The notes beneath the pieces were generated by a model. It saw only the letters and a program-made list of their open reading frames with translations, was not told the DNA's origin and ran no database searches. Source: a virus. From it: a DNA stretch of 42,312 bases. Position numbers and translations under genes: made by a program. Within the stretch, counting starts at the first letter, position 1, and the number at the start of each line of letters is the position of its first letter. Below, piece by piece: positions 14,237-21,325 of this stretch. Location of the stretch: positions 1 through 42,312 of IMG/VR virus record IMGVR_UViG_3300030616_000046. The stretch is one strand, 5' to 3'.

Positions 14237-14749
14237 TCACTCCGGATCACCGATGGCGTGGAGCCAGTACCAGACGCCCGTGCTGTCGTTCGCAACCGCC
14301 TTCACCCACATCGTGTCGAACGCCGTCGGAATGTAGCCGGTGTCCGTGCCGCCGGTACCAGACGACTTCGCGAGGTTCTTCCACTGCGCGAACAGCTTGA
14401 TCGTCGGCAGCGTGTCGCCGTCTGCGGTCGCCGAACGGCGTATGAGCAGATAGGGCGCCTTGTGCCCGGTCGGGAGTACTACCGCCGAGTCATACGACCA
14501 GCACAGCCCGCGCCACGCGTGCATGTACTTGAGCCCCTCGGGGACGATCTTGTACCACGAGAGCGTGTCCGGGTCCGCGCCGGTGCACGTGTCCGGTACC
14601 TCCGCACAGGCCCACCATTCACCGTTCGCAACGGCGCTCGGCGACCGATACACCGCGTGCTCCGGCGGTGCCGCGAGCGCACCGACGAGACTCAACCCGG
14701 CCCAGAACAGCACCGCCACAACGACGGCGACCTTCTGCCTCGTACTCAT
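14237..14749 (-). CDS. Secreted or membrane-anchored protein, unknown
   Basis: A 170-residue protein whose ATG is preceded by GGGAGG. After MSTRQK comes a hydrophobic segment (VAVVVAVLFWAGLSLVGALA) ending in a possible signal peptidase site ALAAPP. The mature part is rich in Trp, Tyr, Gly and Thr, with three or more cysteines (ACAEVPDTC, LCWSY). No family is recognised. It follows the next listed beta-rich anchored protein, and the two look like a pair of envelope-directed or tail-fibre-like proteins located between the glycosyltransferase and ParB blocks. Confidence 0.6.
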   Translation of the reverse strand: MSTRQKVAVVVAVLFWAGLSLVGALAAPPEHAVYRSPSAVANGEWWACAEVPDTCTGADPDTLSWYKIVPEGLKYMHAWRGLCWSYDSAVVLPTGHKAPYLLIRRSATADGDTLPTIKLFAQWKNLAKSSGTGGTDTGYIPTAFDTMWVKAVANDSTGVWYWLHAIGDPE

Positions 14750-14763
14750 GCAGACCTCCCATG

Positions 14764-15474
14764 TCAAGGAGCGATCGGCTGCGAGTCCCAACCTGTCTTG
14801 CCTTTGTTCAGCGTCCAGATGATGTCGTTGATGACCACCTGCGTGTACGGTTTGACAAGGCTCGTATCGGGCAGCGTGCCGCCGGGCGCTTCCACCCATT
14901 CGATCTTCTGCACCTGCAAGATCGCCGGGATATACACCCGCGCCGCGCTGATGCCCTTCGTTGACCGCACGGAATCGCCCTGCACGAGCGCACGCCCCGT
15001 GAAGTTTCCGCTCACACCGAGCGTGCCCTGTACCGTGGCCCGTGCGAGGATCGCGGTACCGTCCACGTCCAGACTGCGGCCGACCATCGCCTTGTGCGCG
15101 ATCCTGCAGGAGTCACCGATGCTCACACCACCCGCGATGGTCACCGTGTTCGTCGTGTCCTCACCTGCGGCGAAGTTCCCGTCCACGTCAACGAGCGTCC
15201 CGTTGAAGTAGCAGTTCGCCGCCACGGTCAGCGTCGAGCGCAGGTCGGCCACGCCATGCACGAGCAGGTTGTCCAGCGTGTTCGACCCGGACAGGAGCAG
15301 TACGGACGTCACGCAGAACAGCGCCAGCCCCGCCCACGCGAGCGCACTCTTCACGCGCTCACGCGCCGGTCGCGGCGCTTCCGGATGCCGCACGCCCGTG
15401 CCACCGCCAACCGGATCACCGCCCGCGCCGGACCGATCACGCAGCGCCATCGGATCAATGCGCCGACGTTTCAT
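14764..15474 (-). CDS. Single-pass membrane protein with beta-helix-like domain
   Basis: A 236-residue protein. About 40 basic, Pro/Gly-rich residues precede one transmembrane helix (ALAWAGLALFCVTSVLLLSG). The rest is a run of short beta strands with regularly spaced Gly/Val (GVSIGDSCRIAHKAMVGRS, 'GTLGVSGNFTGRALVQGD'), similar to bactofilin-like or left-handed beta-helix folds. The C-terminus (WEAPGGTLP..., WTLNKGKTGWD) resembles tail-fibre ends. The ATG at 15474 has GGAGG five bases upstream and lies just beyond the strong hairpin at 15504-15562. A membrane-displayed or virion-associated role is possible; function unknown. Confidence 0.6.
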   Translation of the reverse strand: MKRRRIDPMALRDRSGAGGDPVGGGTGVRHPEAPRPARERVKSALAWAGLALFCVTSVLLLSGSNTLDNLLVHGVADLRSTLTVAANCYFNGTLVDVDGNFAAGEDTTNTVTIAGGVSIGDSCRIAHKAMVGRSLDVDGTAILARATVQGTLGVSGNFTGRALVQGDSVRSTKGISAARVYIPAILQVQKIEWVEAPGGTLPDTSLVKPYTQVVINDIIWTLNKGKTGWDSQPIAP

Positions 15475-15492
15475 CGCGCCCTCCTTCCTGCA

Positions 15493-15562
15493 CATAAAGA
15501 AACGGACCCGCCCCGCTCACGGCTACCCGTCGTGGGGTATGCCCATGAGCAAGGGCGGGTCC
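15493..15562 (-). terminator. Three-tier hairpin with U-rich tail
   Basis: GGACCCGCCC (15504-15513) pairs perfectly with GGGCGGGTCC (15553-15562). Inside lie GCTCA/TGAGC, GGC/GCC and TACCC/GGGTA around the loop CACGAC. On the minus strand the stem is followed by GTTTCTTTATG. This fits an intrinsic terminator after the glycosyltransferase operon. It stands only about 20 bases before the ribosome site of the next gene, so it also lies in that gene's leader. Confidence 0.7.
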
Positions 15563-15597
15563 TTAGCGGCCCCGACGCCGCTATCCGCTGATGATCG

Positions 15598-16752
15598 TTA
15601 CTTCGCTGTGAAGCCCGCCGCGAAAGCCCTCCGGTGGTTCTCGATCGCGCCCGCGTACGCGTCGACGTACCGTTCGCGCATCGCCGCGCTCGAGAACGGT
15701 TCGAGGTTCTTGTGGAGCTCAGACCAGCCCGGATTCTCATCGAAGGCTCTCTCGTAGGCGAAAGCCAGTTCCTTCGGGTTGCTCGGGTCCTTGACCGTGA
15801 CGCAGTTCCGACCGGGTACGAGCGGATTCGCGATCCCGCCTGCCGCTCTCTCGGCGCGTGCGAAATCCGCTCGTACAACCGGCATCACCCCGTGGTCCCA
15901 CGCTTCCAGAACCGTGTACTCGGTCCGGCCCGTATCACGTGGCCCGAACGTGGTCAGGTTCGACAGCACGCCTGCGGGTCCGAACACCTTCTCGACGTCT
16001 TCCGGCCATTCCCACGCGCCGCACGCGAGCCACGACGTAGGATCGGCCATCGTACTATAGGCGATGATGTCTGCGAGGTAGCCCGCCTTCTGGCCGGTCC
16101 AGAACAGCACCGGGCGATGTTCGCTCCGCAGGTGGTCGGCCGCCGCGATCGCCTGTCCGATGCCCTTGTGCGGCCGCCAGACCGACGTGCAGATCACCTT
16201 GTCCTGCACTCGGCCCGGCCCGAACGGTGCCTCCGTGTGGAGCGGCACGTACGGATGCCCGCCGAACACCGCCTTCCGTTCCCAATCTGTCAAGTAGCCG
16301 CAGGCGCCCACGTGCGCCATGAACCGCTCTCCGATGAACACCACACGATGCGCACGCTCACACAACGCGATCAGATACGGCGCGTGGCAGTCCATCTCGT
16401 GCGGGTCATGCACGGACAGTACCAGCGGCAGCGGAGGCGTGTCAAGGACAAACCGTTTATACGGGCCGGTAGGTAACGTGCCGAGGTGGACGATGTGCAG
16501 CACGTCGACCTCGCCCGTCATTTCCGCGTAGCTGAGGAAGTCCTTGCCGCGTTCCAGCATCCCATCTTGGCGCGTGCTGAGGTCCACGTCCTGCCTGATG
16601 AACAGGACCCCTTCTCCGTCCGGCGTACCCGCAGGGCGCCACACCGTGACCTCGTGCGCCGGGTCCTGCTCAAGCAACCGTTGCAGGTGCCGCAGATACG
16701 TCGTCGTGCCCTCCGCGTGTCCCACGCCCGGTCCGGCCAAGCCGATCCTCAC
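15598..16752 (-). CDS. GT4-like (GT-B fold) glycosyltransferase
   Basis: A 384-residue enzyme with the N-terminal GT-B opening VRIGLAGPGVGHAEG (Gly-rich, as in family 4), a 'LSVHDPHEMDC' mid segment and the family-4 C-terminal donor-binding pattern: CTSVWRPHKGIGQAI, LACGAWEW and EYTVLEAWDHGVMPVV, where Glu of the EAW segment corresponds to the E-x7-E region. GTG at 16752 overlaps the stop of the GT2 gene by four bases (GTGA), so the pair is co-translated. It would transfer a sugar from a nucleotide-sugar donor in the cytoplasm. The acceptor (host glycan, virion protein or DNA-linked sugar) is unknown. Confidence 0.82.
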   Translation of the reverse strand: MRIGLAGPGVGHAEGTTTYLRHLQRLLEQDPAHEVTVWRPAGTPDGEGVLFIRQDVDLSTRQDGMLERGKDFLSYAEMTGEVDVLHIVHLGTLPTGPYKRFVLDTPPLPLVLSVHDPHEMDCHAPYLIALCERAHRVVFIGERFMAHVGACGYLTDWERKAVFGGHPYVPLHTEAPFGPGRVQDKVICTSVWRPHKGIGQAIAAADHLRSEHRPVLFWTGQKAGYLADIIAYSTMADPTSWLACGAWEWPEDVEKVFGPAGVLSNLTTFGPRDTGRTEYTVLEAWDHGVMPVVRADFARAERAAGGIANPLVPGRNCVTVKDPSNPKELAFAYERAFDENPGWSELHKNLEPFSSAAMRERYVDAYAGAIENHRRAFAAGFTAK

Positions 16753-17636
16753 GTGACGCCCTCCTTCCGATGCCGAGCCCAAAACCGCGCCCGGTCCTGT
16801 TCTGATCCCAACACCCACCTGTTCGTCGGTTCGCTGCGGTCACCTGTCGTCCAGCCCTCGTAATGGTACGAGCACTCCCATTGAGCCACCAGACACGGGC
16901 GTTGCGTCTTCTCAACCGCCCGGCGGCACAGGTCGATGTCCTGCGCGTCCACGACGTACCCCTCATCGAACCCGCCCAACGCCGTGAACGTCGCGTCGGT
17001 GATCGCCAGCAAGGCGCCCGTCACCGCCCACACTTCGCGGAACCGCTCCGCTCTGTACGGCTCGGCCCACGCACGCGCACCGCGCCCCGTGTGCAACCCC
17101 ACCCCGAAACGCCACGGCTCCACGCCCACGTGTTGTATCCGATCAGCGTACTGCGGCCCCCTCTCCGGCGGGTAGACCAGCTTGGCACCGCACACGCAGC
17201 CCCCGACTTGTATCAACCCCTCGTGCAACTCGCCGAACTGTCCCGCAGCGACCTCCACGTCGTCATTCAGGAACACGAGCACCGTCTGACCGTCGGGCCT
17301 CAGACCGCCGTATTCCCGCGCGAGCGCGACGCCGTGATTGTTCATCACGCTGTAGTTCCACTCGAACCCGGCGCCCCGCGACGTCATCACGGCCACACCC
17401 GCTCTCCGCACGGGTGACACCGCGAGCGCCATGTCCCGTTTGTCTATCGGCTGACTCGATACCACGACCAACAGCCGGAAGAGCCCCGCCGACGCCGCAA
17501 GCGCCTCGCAGCACGACCGGAGCATCAACGGATCGTCGCTGAGTATGACGGGACAGAAGGTCCGTGAGCTGTCACGCACGGTCGCACCGTCCCGGCCGAA
17601 TGCGAGCCACGTTTTCGACCCCACATTAGTTGACAC
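16749..17636 (-). CDS. GT2-like (GT-A fold) glycosyltransferase
   Basis: A 295-residue enzyme. It shows WNYSVMNNHGVALA and VLVFLNDDVEV, the latter carrying the metal-binding acidic pair in the usual place for rhamnosyl/glucosyl-type family 2 enzymes, then VTGALLAITDATFTALGGFDEGYVVDAQDIDLCRRA, which is the typical acceptor/catalytic region of the O-antigen type GT2 group. It overlaps the following GT4 gene by four bases and the preceding small gene by eleven. Start GTG at 17636 has a G-rich ribosome site; a second GTG lies three codons later. The donor sugar is not predictable. Confidence 0.85.
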   Translation of the reverse strand: MSTNVGSKTWLAFGRDGATVRDSSRTFCPVILSDDPLMLRSCCEALAASAGLFRLLVVVSSQPIDKRDMALAVSPVRRAGVAVMTSRGAGFEWNYSVMNNHGVALAREYGGLRPDGQTVLVFLNDDVEVAAGQFGELHEGLIQVGGCVCGAKLVYPPERGPQYADRIQHVGVEPWRFGVGLHTGRGARAWAEPYRAERFREVWAVTGALLAITDATFTALGGFDEGYVVDAQDIDLCRRAVEKTQRPCLVAQWECSYHYEGWTTGDRSEPTNRWVLGSEQDRARFWARHRKEGVT

Positions 17637-18000
17637 TTCGACGCCCCCCGTTCTGTAGCGTCCGCTGCGGTGCGTCACCTTCTTCTTCGCGCACGATGCG
17701 CAGACTCGCGAGGACCGAGACGAACACGCCGAACAGCGTCCCGATGTCTGCGTCGGTCACAAGGCCCGCTTGGACGCGCTGTTGGAGTCGCCCGTACACC
17801 TTCGCCTTCTCGAGGTCACCTTCCGGGTACGGGCGCATGTCCACCGTCCCGTTCAGCATGTCTGCGATCAAGTGGGTCGCCAGCGTCACCGTCTCCATCA
17901 CGTCGGCCCCGAATACCTCTGCCACTACCGCACGGGACCGTACCGCCGCCTCCCGCTGCGCTTCCGTCTCTTGTGCTTCGTCCTTCTTCGAGCCGGTCAC
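17626..18000 (-). CDS. Small helical protein, unknown
   Basis: A 124-residue protein beginning with GTG that overlaps the preceding stop as GTGA. It is helical, with an Ala/Glu/Arg-rich N-terminal half and 'IGTLFGVFVSVLASLRIVREEEG' near the end, a moderately hydrophobic helix. No known motif. It lies between a winged-helix protein and the GT2 enzyme in an overlapping gene string, so it is probably real and co-expressed with them. Confidence 0.65.
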   Translation of the reverse strand: MTGSKKDEAQETEAQREAAVRSRAVVAEVFGADVMETVTLATHLIADMLNGTVDMRPYPEGDLEKAKVYGRLQQRVQAGLVTDADIGTLFGVFVSVLASLRIVREEEGDAPQRTLQNGGRRSVN

Positions 18001-18329
18001 GATTCCAACCCCTTTTCGTATGCCCTCGCCCGCGCCGCGAACGCCGTCATATCTTCCGGCGCCACCGCCGACAGCCCGAGATGACCGCGTGTCGCCGATG
18101 TGCCGCGAGTGCCAAGCCGGTATAACGCGGGGCGTCCGTGCGCTGCGATGTTGATCACGTCGTACCCGTGCTGCTTCAGGTTGTGTACCCTCGCGGCGAG
18201 ACGCCCGAATGCGAAGTCCCGCTCGCGTACCCCCCCAAGAAACGCCTCCCACAGGTGCGCCAACACGATTCCGCTCTGCGACCTCGGCCGTGGCCACCTG
18301 AGGGTCTTTTCGTCTACGTCCCATTTCAT
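17997..18329 (-). CDS. Winged-helix DNA-binding protein
   Basis: A 110-residue protein; ATG at 18329 has AGGAGG eight bases upstream. The segment SQSGIVLAHLWEAFLGGVRERDFAFGRLAARVHNLKQHGYDVINI followed by GRPALYRLG has the length and pattern of a winged-helix domain (helix, variable turn, recognition helix with 'ARVHNLKQHGYDV', then a beta wing). Similar short domains regulate phage gene blocks or pair with replication proteins. As the first gene of the glycosyltransferase string it could be the local late regulator. Confidence 0.65.
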   Translation of the reverse strand: MKWDVDEKTLRWPRPRSQSGIVLAHLWEAFLGGVRERDFAFGRLAARVHNLKQHGYDVINIAAHGRPALYRLGTRGTSATRGHLGLSAVAPEDMTAFAARARAYEKGLES

Positions 18330-18380
18330 CGTTTCGTCCTCCTGTCCTGTGCGTCGTCGGAGCCTTGATTGCGGTGATGC

Positions 18381-18456
18381 GGGGCGAGCAGCGTTGGACG
18401 TGGCGGGTGTCCTAGCAGACATACGCATCCGAAGACTGCGAAGCACCGCTCGCCCC
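18381..18456. repeat. Inverted repeat in the gap before the winged-helix gene
   Basis: GGGGCGAGC and its complement are 58 bases apart. A second small palindrome, GTGCG-GTC-CGCAC, is at 18479-18491. These could be operator-like sites for a late regulator, but no spacing to a promoter could be fixed. Confidence 0.3.
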
Positions 18457-18585
18457 ATGCACCACTTCGGCATCACTCGTGCGGTCCGCACCCGCTCCAT
18501 GTGGTCGAGTCGCGGCACGTGTCTTGTTTCCTGAGTGCAGATAGTCATGCCTCCACGTGCTGTGCAGACCCACGCCAGCCGTCAT
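18412..18585 (-). CDS. Possible 57-residue small protein
   Basis: A short frame starting MTAGVGLHSTWRHDYLHS with AAGGAGG about nine bases before its ATG, ending in TAG. It is Ala/Ser/His-rich with no recognisable motif. It occupies much of the 18330-18622 stretch, where nothing else convincing is found except an inverted repeat GGGGCGAGC (18381-18389 and 18448-18456). Low certainty; the region may instead be a leader with promoter. Confidence 0.35.
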   Translation of the reverse strand: MTAGVGLHSTWRHDYLHSGNKTRAATRPHGAGADRTSDAEVVHGASGASQSSDAYVC

Positions 18586-18622
18586 CGGTCCATTCCCCTC
18601 CTTGCGTTCAGGTCCGCGTCAG

Positions 18623-18964
18623 TCACAGTCCCGCCGGTGGCGGGATGCGTAGCGTGTCACACTTTGCCTTGATCTCAGCAGCGTCGTTGGAGTTGTAGAT
18701 CGGCTTGCAGCTCATCCATCCACCTTCGGGTACCTTGTAGTCAAGGCCGGTACCCCCGTCCGATGCGTACGGCACACCGTGAAGCCACACGCACGAATAG
18801 GTCACCGTTCCCGCGCTGTCGTACACACCGATCGCACGGTTGCTCTTGAGCAGGCACGGGGACAGGGCCTTCACCCTATCCAGCGTGCCTCCGCACCCTG
18901 CGACCATCAGCGTCAGCATGAGGGCGACCAGTACCAGCGCCGCTACCACGACACGTCTTCTCAT
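18623..18964 (-). CDS. Phage-encoded lipoprotein
   Basis: A 113-residue protein. MRRRVVVAALVLVALMLTLMVAGCGG is a clear type II signal peptide with lipobox VAGC. The mature part of about 90 residues has four further cysteines (SPCLL, SCVWL, SCKPI, KCDTL), enough for two disulphides, suggesting a folded extracytoplasmic domain. Start ATG at 18964 has AAGGAGG. Phage lipoproteins of this size often block superinfection at the receptor or DNA-entry step, or act as outer spanins. It is far from the lysis genes, which favours exclusion, but this is inference. Confidence 0.75.
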   Translation of the reverse strand: MRRRVVVAALVLVALMLTLMVAGCGGTLDRVKALSPCLLKSNRAIGVYDSAGTVTYSCVWLHGVPYASDGGTGLDYKVPEGGWMSCKPIYNSNDAAEIKAKCDTLRIPPPAGL

Positions 18965-19085
18965 CCTTCCCTCCTTTCCCGCCCTCATTCGTCTGAGGGC
19001 AACTCGACCCTCTTGCGCTCGCGTTCCAGCGCCGACTCTATATCGTATCAGTCATTCCAACCCCCCCCGCATCTCCATCGGCGCG

Positions 19086-19424
19086 TCACCACAGCCCCCA
19101 CCGCTGCCACACCGGAGCCACGCACCACGCCCACCGCACCGCGTCCTCCGGTGTCCGCATCATCGTCAGGCTTTCCACGCCGCTGTCAACGTCGTCGACC
19201 ATCAACCCGACGGTGATTGGACCCGGCACGAACGGCGCATCATCGAACTCGAAACAGAGTATCCCGTTCGTGTCGGCTGCCGCAATACACACTTCCACGG
19301 CGTTCGCGGTCACCCGGTACGTCTCGCCGGGCGTCACGCCGATGCAGACGTGCGACCGTACCGTGAGCGCCACCACGAGCGCCAGCACACCCGGACTCAC
19401 GACACACACACCCACCTGCTTCAT
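19086..19424 (-). CDS. Small exported/membrane protein
   Basis: A 112-residue protein starting MKQVGVCVVSPGVLALVVALTVRSHVC, a hydrophobic N-terminal helix, then a beta-rich Thr/Val/Asp domain with paired cysteines. Its ATG overlaps the preceding stop (ATGA). Together with its neighbours it makes a run of four envelope-directed small proteins. Function unknown. The stretch 18965-19085 downstream holds no convincing gene. Confidence 0.6.
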   Translation of the reverse strand: MKQVGVCVVSPGVLALVVALTVRSHVCIGVTPGETYRVTANAVEVCIAAADTNGILCFEFDDAPFVPGPITVGLMVDDVDSGVESLTMMRTPEDAVRWAWCVAPVWQRWGLW

Positions 19425-19648
19425 GGTCTGCCTTTCGGTGGGTCGTACCATCGTTCTCCGTCATCCGACCAGAGGGGCACGTCCCGTATCTCCCGACCTC
19501 TTGCGTCCAGCGGCCAACAGTCCTGTGCGCCCATGCTCGCCGAGTACGCTTGTGCCCGCGCTGCACTCGCCCGGTGCAGTATGATCGTGGGTGCGAGCAC
19601 CGCCGTTGCCAGCAACGCCAGAGCCACAATCAGCGCCTCCTTGTTCAT
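19421..19648 (-). CDS. Small single-pass membrane protein
   Basis: A 75-residue protein: MNKEALIVALALLATAVLAPTIIL is one transmembrane helix or signal anchor, followed by a short soluble tail ending WYDPPKGRP. AGGAGG precedes the ATG at a nine-base spacing, and its stop overlaps the next ATG. It shares most of its length, in another frame, with the C-terminal end of the zinc-ribbon-like frame at 19461-19865. Of the two overlapping frames this one looks more protein-like there. Confidence 0.55.
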   Translation of the reverse strand: MNKEALIVALALLATAVLAPTIILHRASAARAQAYSASMGAQDCWPLDARGREIRDVPLWSDDGERWYDPPKGRP

Positions 19649-19865
19649 CGTCGCTGCCCTCCTGCGTTCCGTTGACGGCACGGATGACCCGCTCATCGCA
19701 GATTGTGTACGCGCCGTCCTCGTCTTTTGTCAGCCCCGGATTGCGTGCGCCGCACCGCGTACACGTCGGCAGGACCAGCACACCTAGCGGCGTCTTCATG
19801 CAGAACTGATGTCGCATCACTCGCCCGCCTCCTTCAGCCCGTATTCCACGTCGCAGCTTGCTCAT
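19461..19865 (-). CDS. Zinc-ribbon-like small protein with long out-of-frame overlap
   Basis: Frame of 134 residues starting at 19865, where ATGA overlaps the stop of the upstream membrane peptide, or at 19817, which also has AAGGAGG. The portion 'MRHQFCMKTPLGVLVLPTCTRCGARNPG' through 'ICDERVIRAVNG' looks real, with a CxxC pair. After about residue 72 the frame overlaps the 75-residue membrane protein and becomes a Gly/Ser/Ala-rich sequence typical of a shadow, so the functional part may be only the N-terminal half. Confidence 0.45.
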   Translation of the reverse strand: MSKLRRGIRAEGGGRVMRHQFCMKTPLGVLVLPTCTRCGARNPGLTKDEDGAYTICDERVIRAVNGTQEGSDDEQGGADCGSGVAGNGGARTHDHTAPGECSAGTSVLGEHGRTGLLAAGRKRSGDTGRAPLVG

Positions 19866-19963
19866 CCTTCCCTCCTCCCGCTCTTGGCCCCGAGCGCCAC
19901 CAGCCCCACGCAAAGCACGACGAACGGCACGCACGCGAGCAGGCACAGCATCAGTCGTCGCAT
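19862..19963 (-). CDS. 33-residue hydrophobic membrane peptide
   Basis: MRRLMLCLLACVPFVVLCVG is one transmembrane helix followed by a short basic tail (KSGRREG). The first ATG (19963) lies in the end of the repeat-protein gene; a second ATG at 19951 overlaps that gene's stop as TGATG. Its own stop overlaps the next ATG as ATGA. Such back-to-back overlaps argue that this very short gene is translated. Function unknown. Confidence 0.5.
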   Translation of the reverse strand: MRRLMLCLLACVPFVVLCVGLVALGAKSGRREG

Positions 19964-20739
19964 GGAATCATCCTCCCCTGCGCCGTGTAGATCACCGGCG
20001 CGTTGCCCGAGCGGTCAATCCAGACGGCACGATCTTTGATGTTCGGTTTTGCATCGCTCGCGCGGTGGTTGACGGTGGCCGAGCCCCAAGCCCTCACGGT
20101 GGCCGAGTCCCCAGCCCTCACGGTGGCCGAGCCCCCAGCCTCCACGGTGGCCGAGCCCCCAGCCCTCACGGTGGCCGAGCCCCCAGCCCTCACGCTGGCC
20201 GAGTCCCAAGCCTCCACGGTGGCCGCGTCCCAAGCCCTCACGGTGGCCGAGCCCCAAGCCTCCACGGTGGCCGAGCCCCAAGCCTGCACGGTGGCCGCGT
20301 CCCAAGCCCTCACGGTGGCCGAGCCCCCAGCCCTCACGGTGGCCGAGTCCCAAGCCTCCACGGTCCCGCCGATGACGTACTTGATCTCGTCTCGGACGCT
20401 ATGCTCGCCCTCGTCGATCACGCGCTGTTCGTACCAGAGCGGGAGAGCCGCACGGGCACGTTCCTCAACCTTGCCTACGTCAAACTCGTCCGGCACCATG
20501 TCCTGATCGACGATGAACCGCCACTGGTCAAGCGGCTTCCGAATCTCCTCCACGGTCGGAACGCTGCGCGCCCTGGCGTCAATCGGCGTCAACTCCCAGC
20601 GGACGAGTTGGACGTTGCCGCCCGCGTCAACTTCCCGCAGTTCAAACTCGGCGATGGTCGCCTCGTGCGACTCCGTGCGCTTGGAGACGTAGAGTTGATC
20701 GTCCGGCCTGTACCAGACGCCGCTCAACAGTCTACACAT
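19951..20739 (-). CDS. Octapeptide-repeat protein with beta-solenoid-like centre
   Basis: A 262-residue protein. Residues 1-125 are a globular, charged N-terminal part (CRLLSGVWYRPDD, VEEIRKPLDQWRF, LPLWYEQRVIDEGE). Residues 127-225 consist of 12 repeats of eight residues with consensus SATVRAWG / AATVEAWD, where Trp alternates with Gly and charged residues alternate with Ala. This periodicity suits a narrow beta-helix or solenoid. A short C-terminal cap follows. ATG at 20739 has AAGGAGG inside the end of the preceding gene and overlaps its stop as TGATG. No enzymatic motif. Similar A-T-V repeat proteins occur in phages and actinobacteria, but their role is not known to me. Confidence 0.75.
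   Translation of the reverse strand: MCRLLSGVWYRPDDQLYVSKRTESHEATIAEFELREVDAGGNVQLVRWELTPIDARARSVPTVEEIRKPLDQWRFIVDQDMVPDEFDVGKVEERARAALPLWYEQRVIDEGEHSVRDEIKYVIGGTVEAWDSATVRAGGSATVRAWDAATVQAWGSATVEAWGSATVRAWDAATVEAWDSASVRAGGSATVRAGGSATVEAGGSATVRAGDSATVRAWGSATVNHRASDAKPNIKDRAVWIDRSGNAPVIYTAQGRMIPCDD
20073..20360. repeat. 12 tandem 24-bp repeats coding an octapeptide array
   Basis: Twelve consecutive units of exactly 24 bases begin with CGGTGGCC (one with CGCTGGCC) and differ only at a few positions, mostly in the W/G-, D/G- and E/R/Q-coding places. There are no spacers, so this is not CRISPR. The units keep the reading frame of the repeat protein. A partial thirteenth unit (CGGT) follows. Confidence 0.95.
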
Positions 20740-20762
20740 CACTCCCCCTCCTTCGGCCTGAG
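20737..20762. repeat. 26-bp coupling repeat, copy A
   Basis: A 26-base stretch identical to that at 21549-21574. On the minus strand it encodes the last residues RPKEGE, the AAGGAGG site, the stop and the next ATG. It looks like a duplicated gene-junction module. Confidence 0.8.
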
Positions 20763-21062
20763 AAACGCACACGCGTCATGGAACGCGGTGTAGAGTTGGG
20801 CCTTGACCGCCACCGAGGCGTCATCCCACCAACGCGCCGCTTCGCAGATCGCACACTTGCAGTCCTTGTCCTCATTCCCGAACGGACACGGGACCTCGAA
20901 CTTGCAGAACATCCATCGCTCCCACGCGGTGTAATCGGCGTAGTAGCTGATGTTCGGGTCTTTCTCCAACTCCCGCGCCTCTGCCGCCCACGGCGTATCA
21001 TCGCGCGGGATGTCGGTATCAACCGTTTCAACTGGCGATCGCTCGTCGCCCACTCGCCTCAT
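20739..21062 (-). CDS. Small zinc-binding protein
   Basis: A 107-residue protein with a cysteine-rich segment, FCKFEVPCPFG then DCKCAICEAARWW, giving five to six metal ligands, and ending RPKEGE. The ATG at 21062 overlaps the preceding stop (ATGA). The last codons also contain the ribosome site for the repeat-protein gene. Unknown function; a metal-binding fold is inferred from the cysteines. Confidence 0.65.
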   Translation of the reverse strand: MRRVGDERSPVETVDTDIPRDDTPWAAEARELEKDPNISYYADYTAWERWMFCKFEVPCPFGNEDKDCKCAICEAARWWDDASVAVKAQLYTAFHDACAFLRPKEGE

Positions 21063-21325
21063 TCGGCCCATACCTCAGCATCGTCCTCGTGGTCGGGCTC
21101 AATCCTGACCTCCCAATGCCACTCGCCGTTGTTGGCCGATTCCAGAACGTGCCCGCTCTGCGGCAGGAAGTCCATGAGGGCCATCCACGCCAACTCACGC
21201 ATCCGACCCTCCACGTTGCCCTCTCCATCATCGAACACGATGTCTTTCAACTCCGCTTCCGTGCCGTGCGGAGTCAGCCGGGCCGTGATCTTCGTCTCGA
21301 TGTAGATGTCAGGGATTCCGCTCAC
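21059..21325 (-). CDS. Small acidic protein, unknown
   Basis: An 88-residue protein starting with GTG behind AAGGAGG. It begins SGIPDIYIETKITARLTP, a beta-type opening, and has an acidic end (EPDHEDDAEVWAE). No motif is recognised. It overlaps both neighbours, as in the rest of this early small-gene block. Confidence 0.6.
   Translation of the reverse strand: MSGIPDIYIETKITARLTPHGTEAELKDIVFDDGEGNVEGRMRELAWMALMDFLPQSGHVLESANNGEWHWEVRIEPDHEDDAEVWAE

Noticed and set aside
18965-19085. Possible tiny gene MTDT...ESALERERKRVELPSDE in the gap before the lipoprotein
   Set aside because: It needs a -1 shift or an inserted base near a TAG stop; there is no continuous frame with a start. It may be a decayed gene or an assembly error but cannot be supported.
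20073-20360. Tandem repeats considered as a CRISPR array or iterons
   Set aside because: Units are contiguous without spacers, multiples of three, and code for a regular octapeptide inside a gene.
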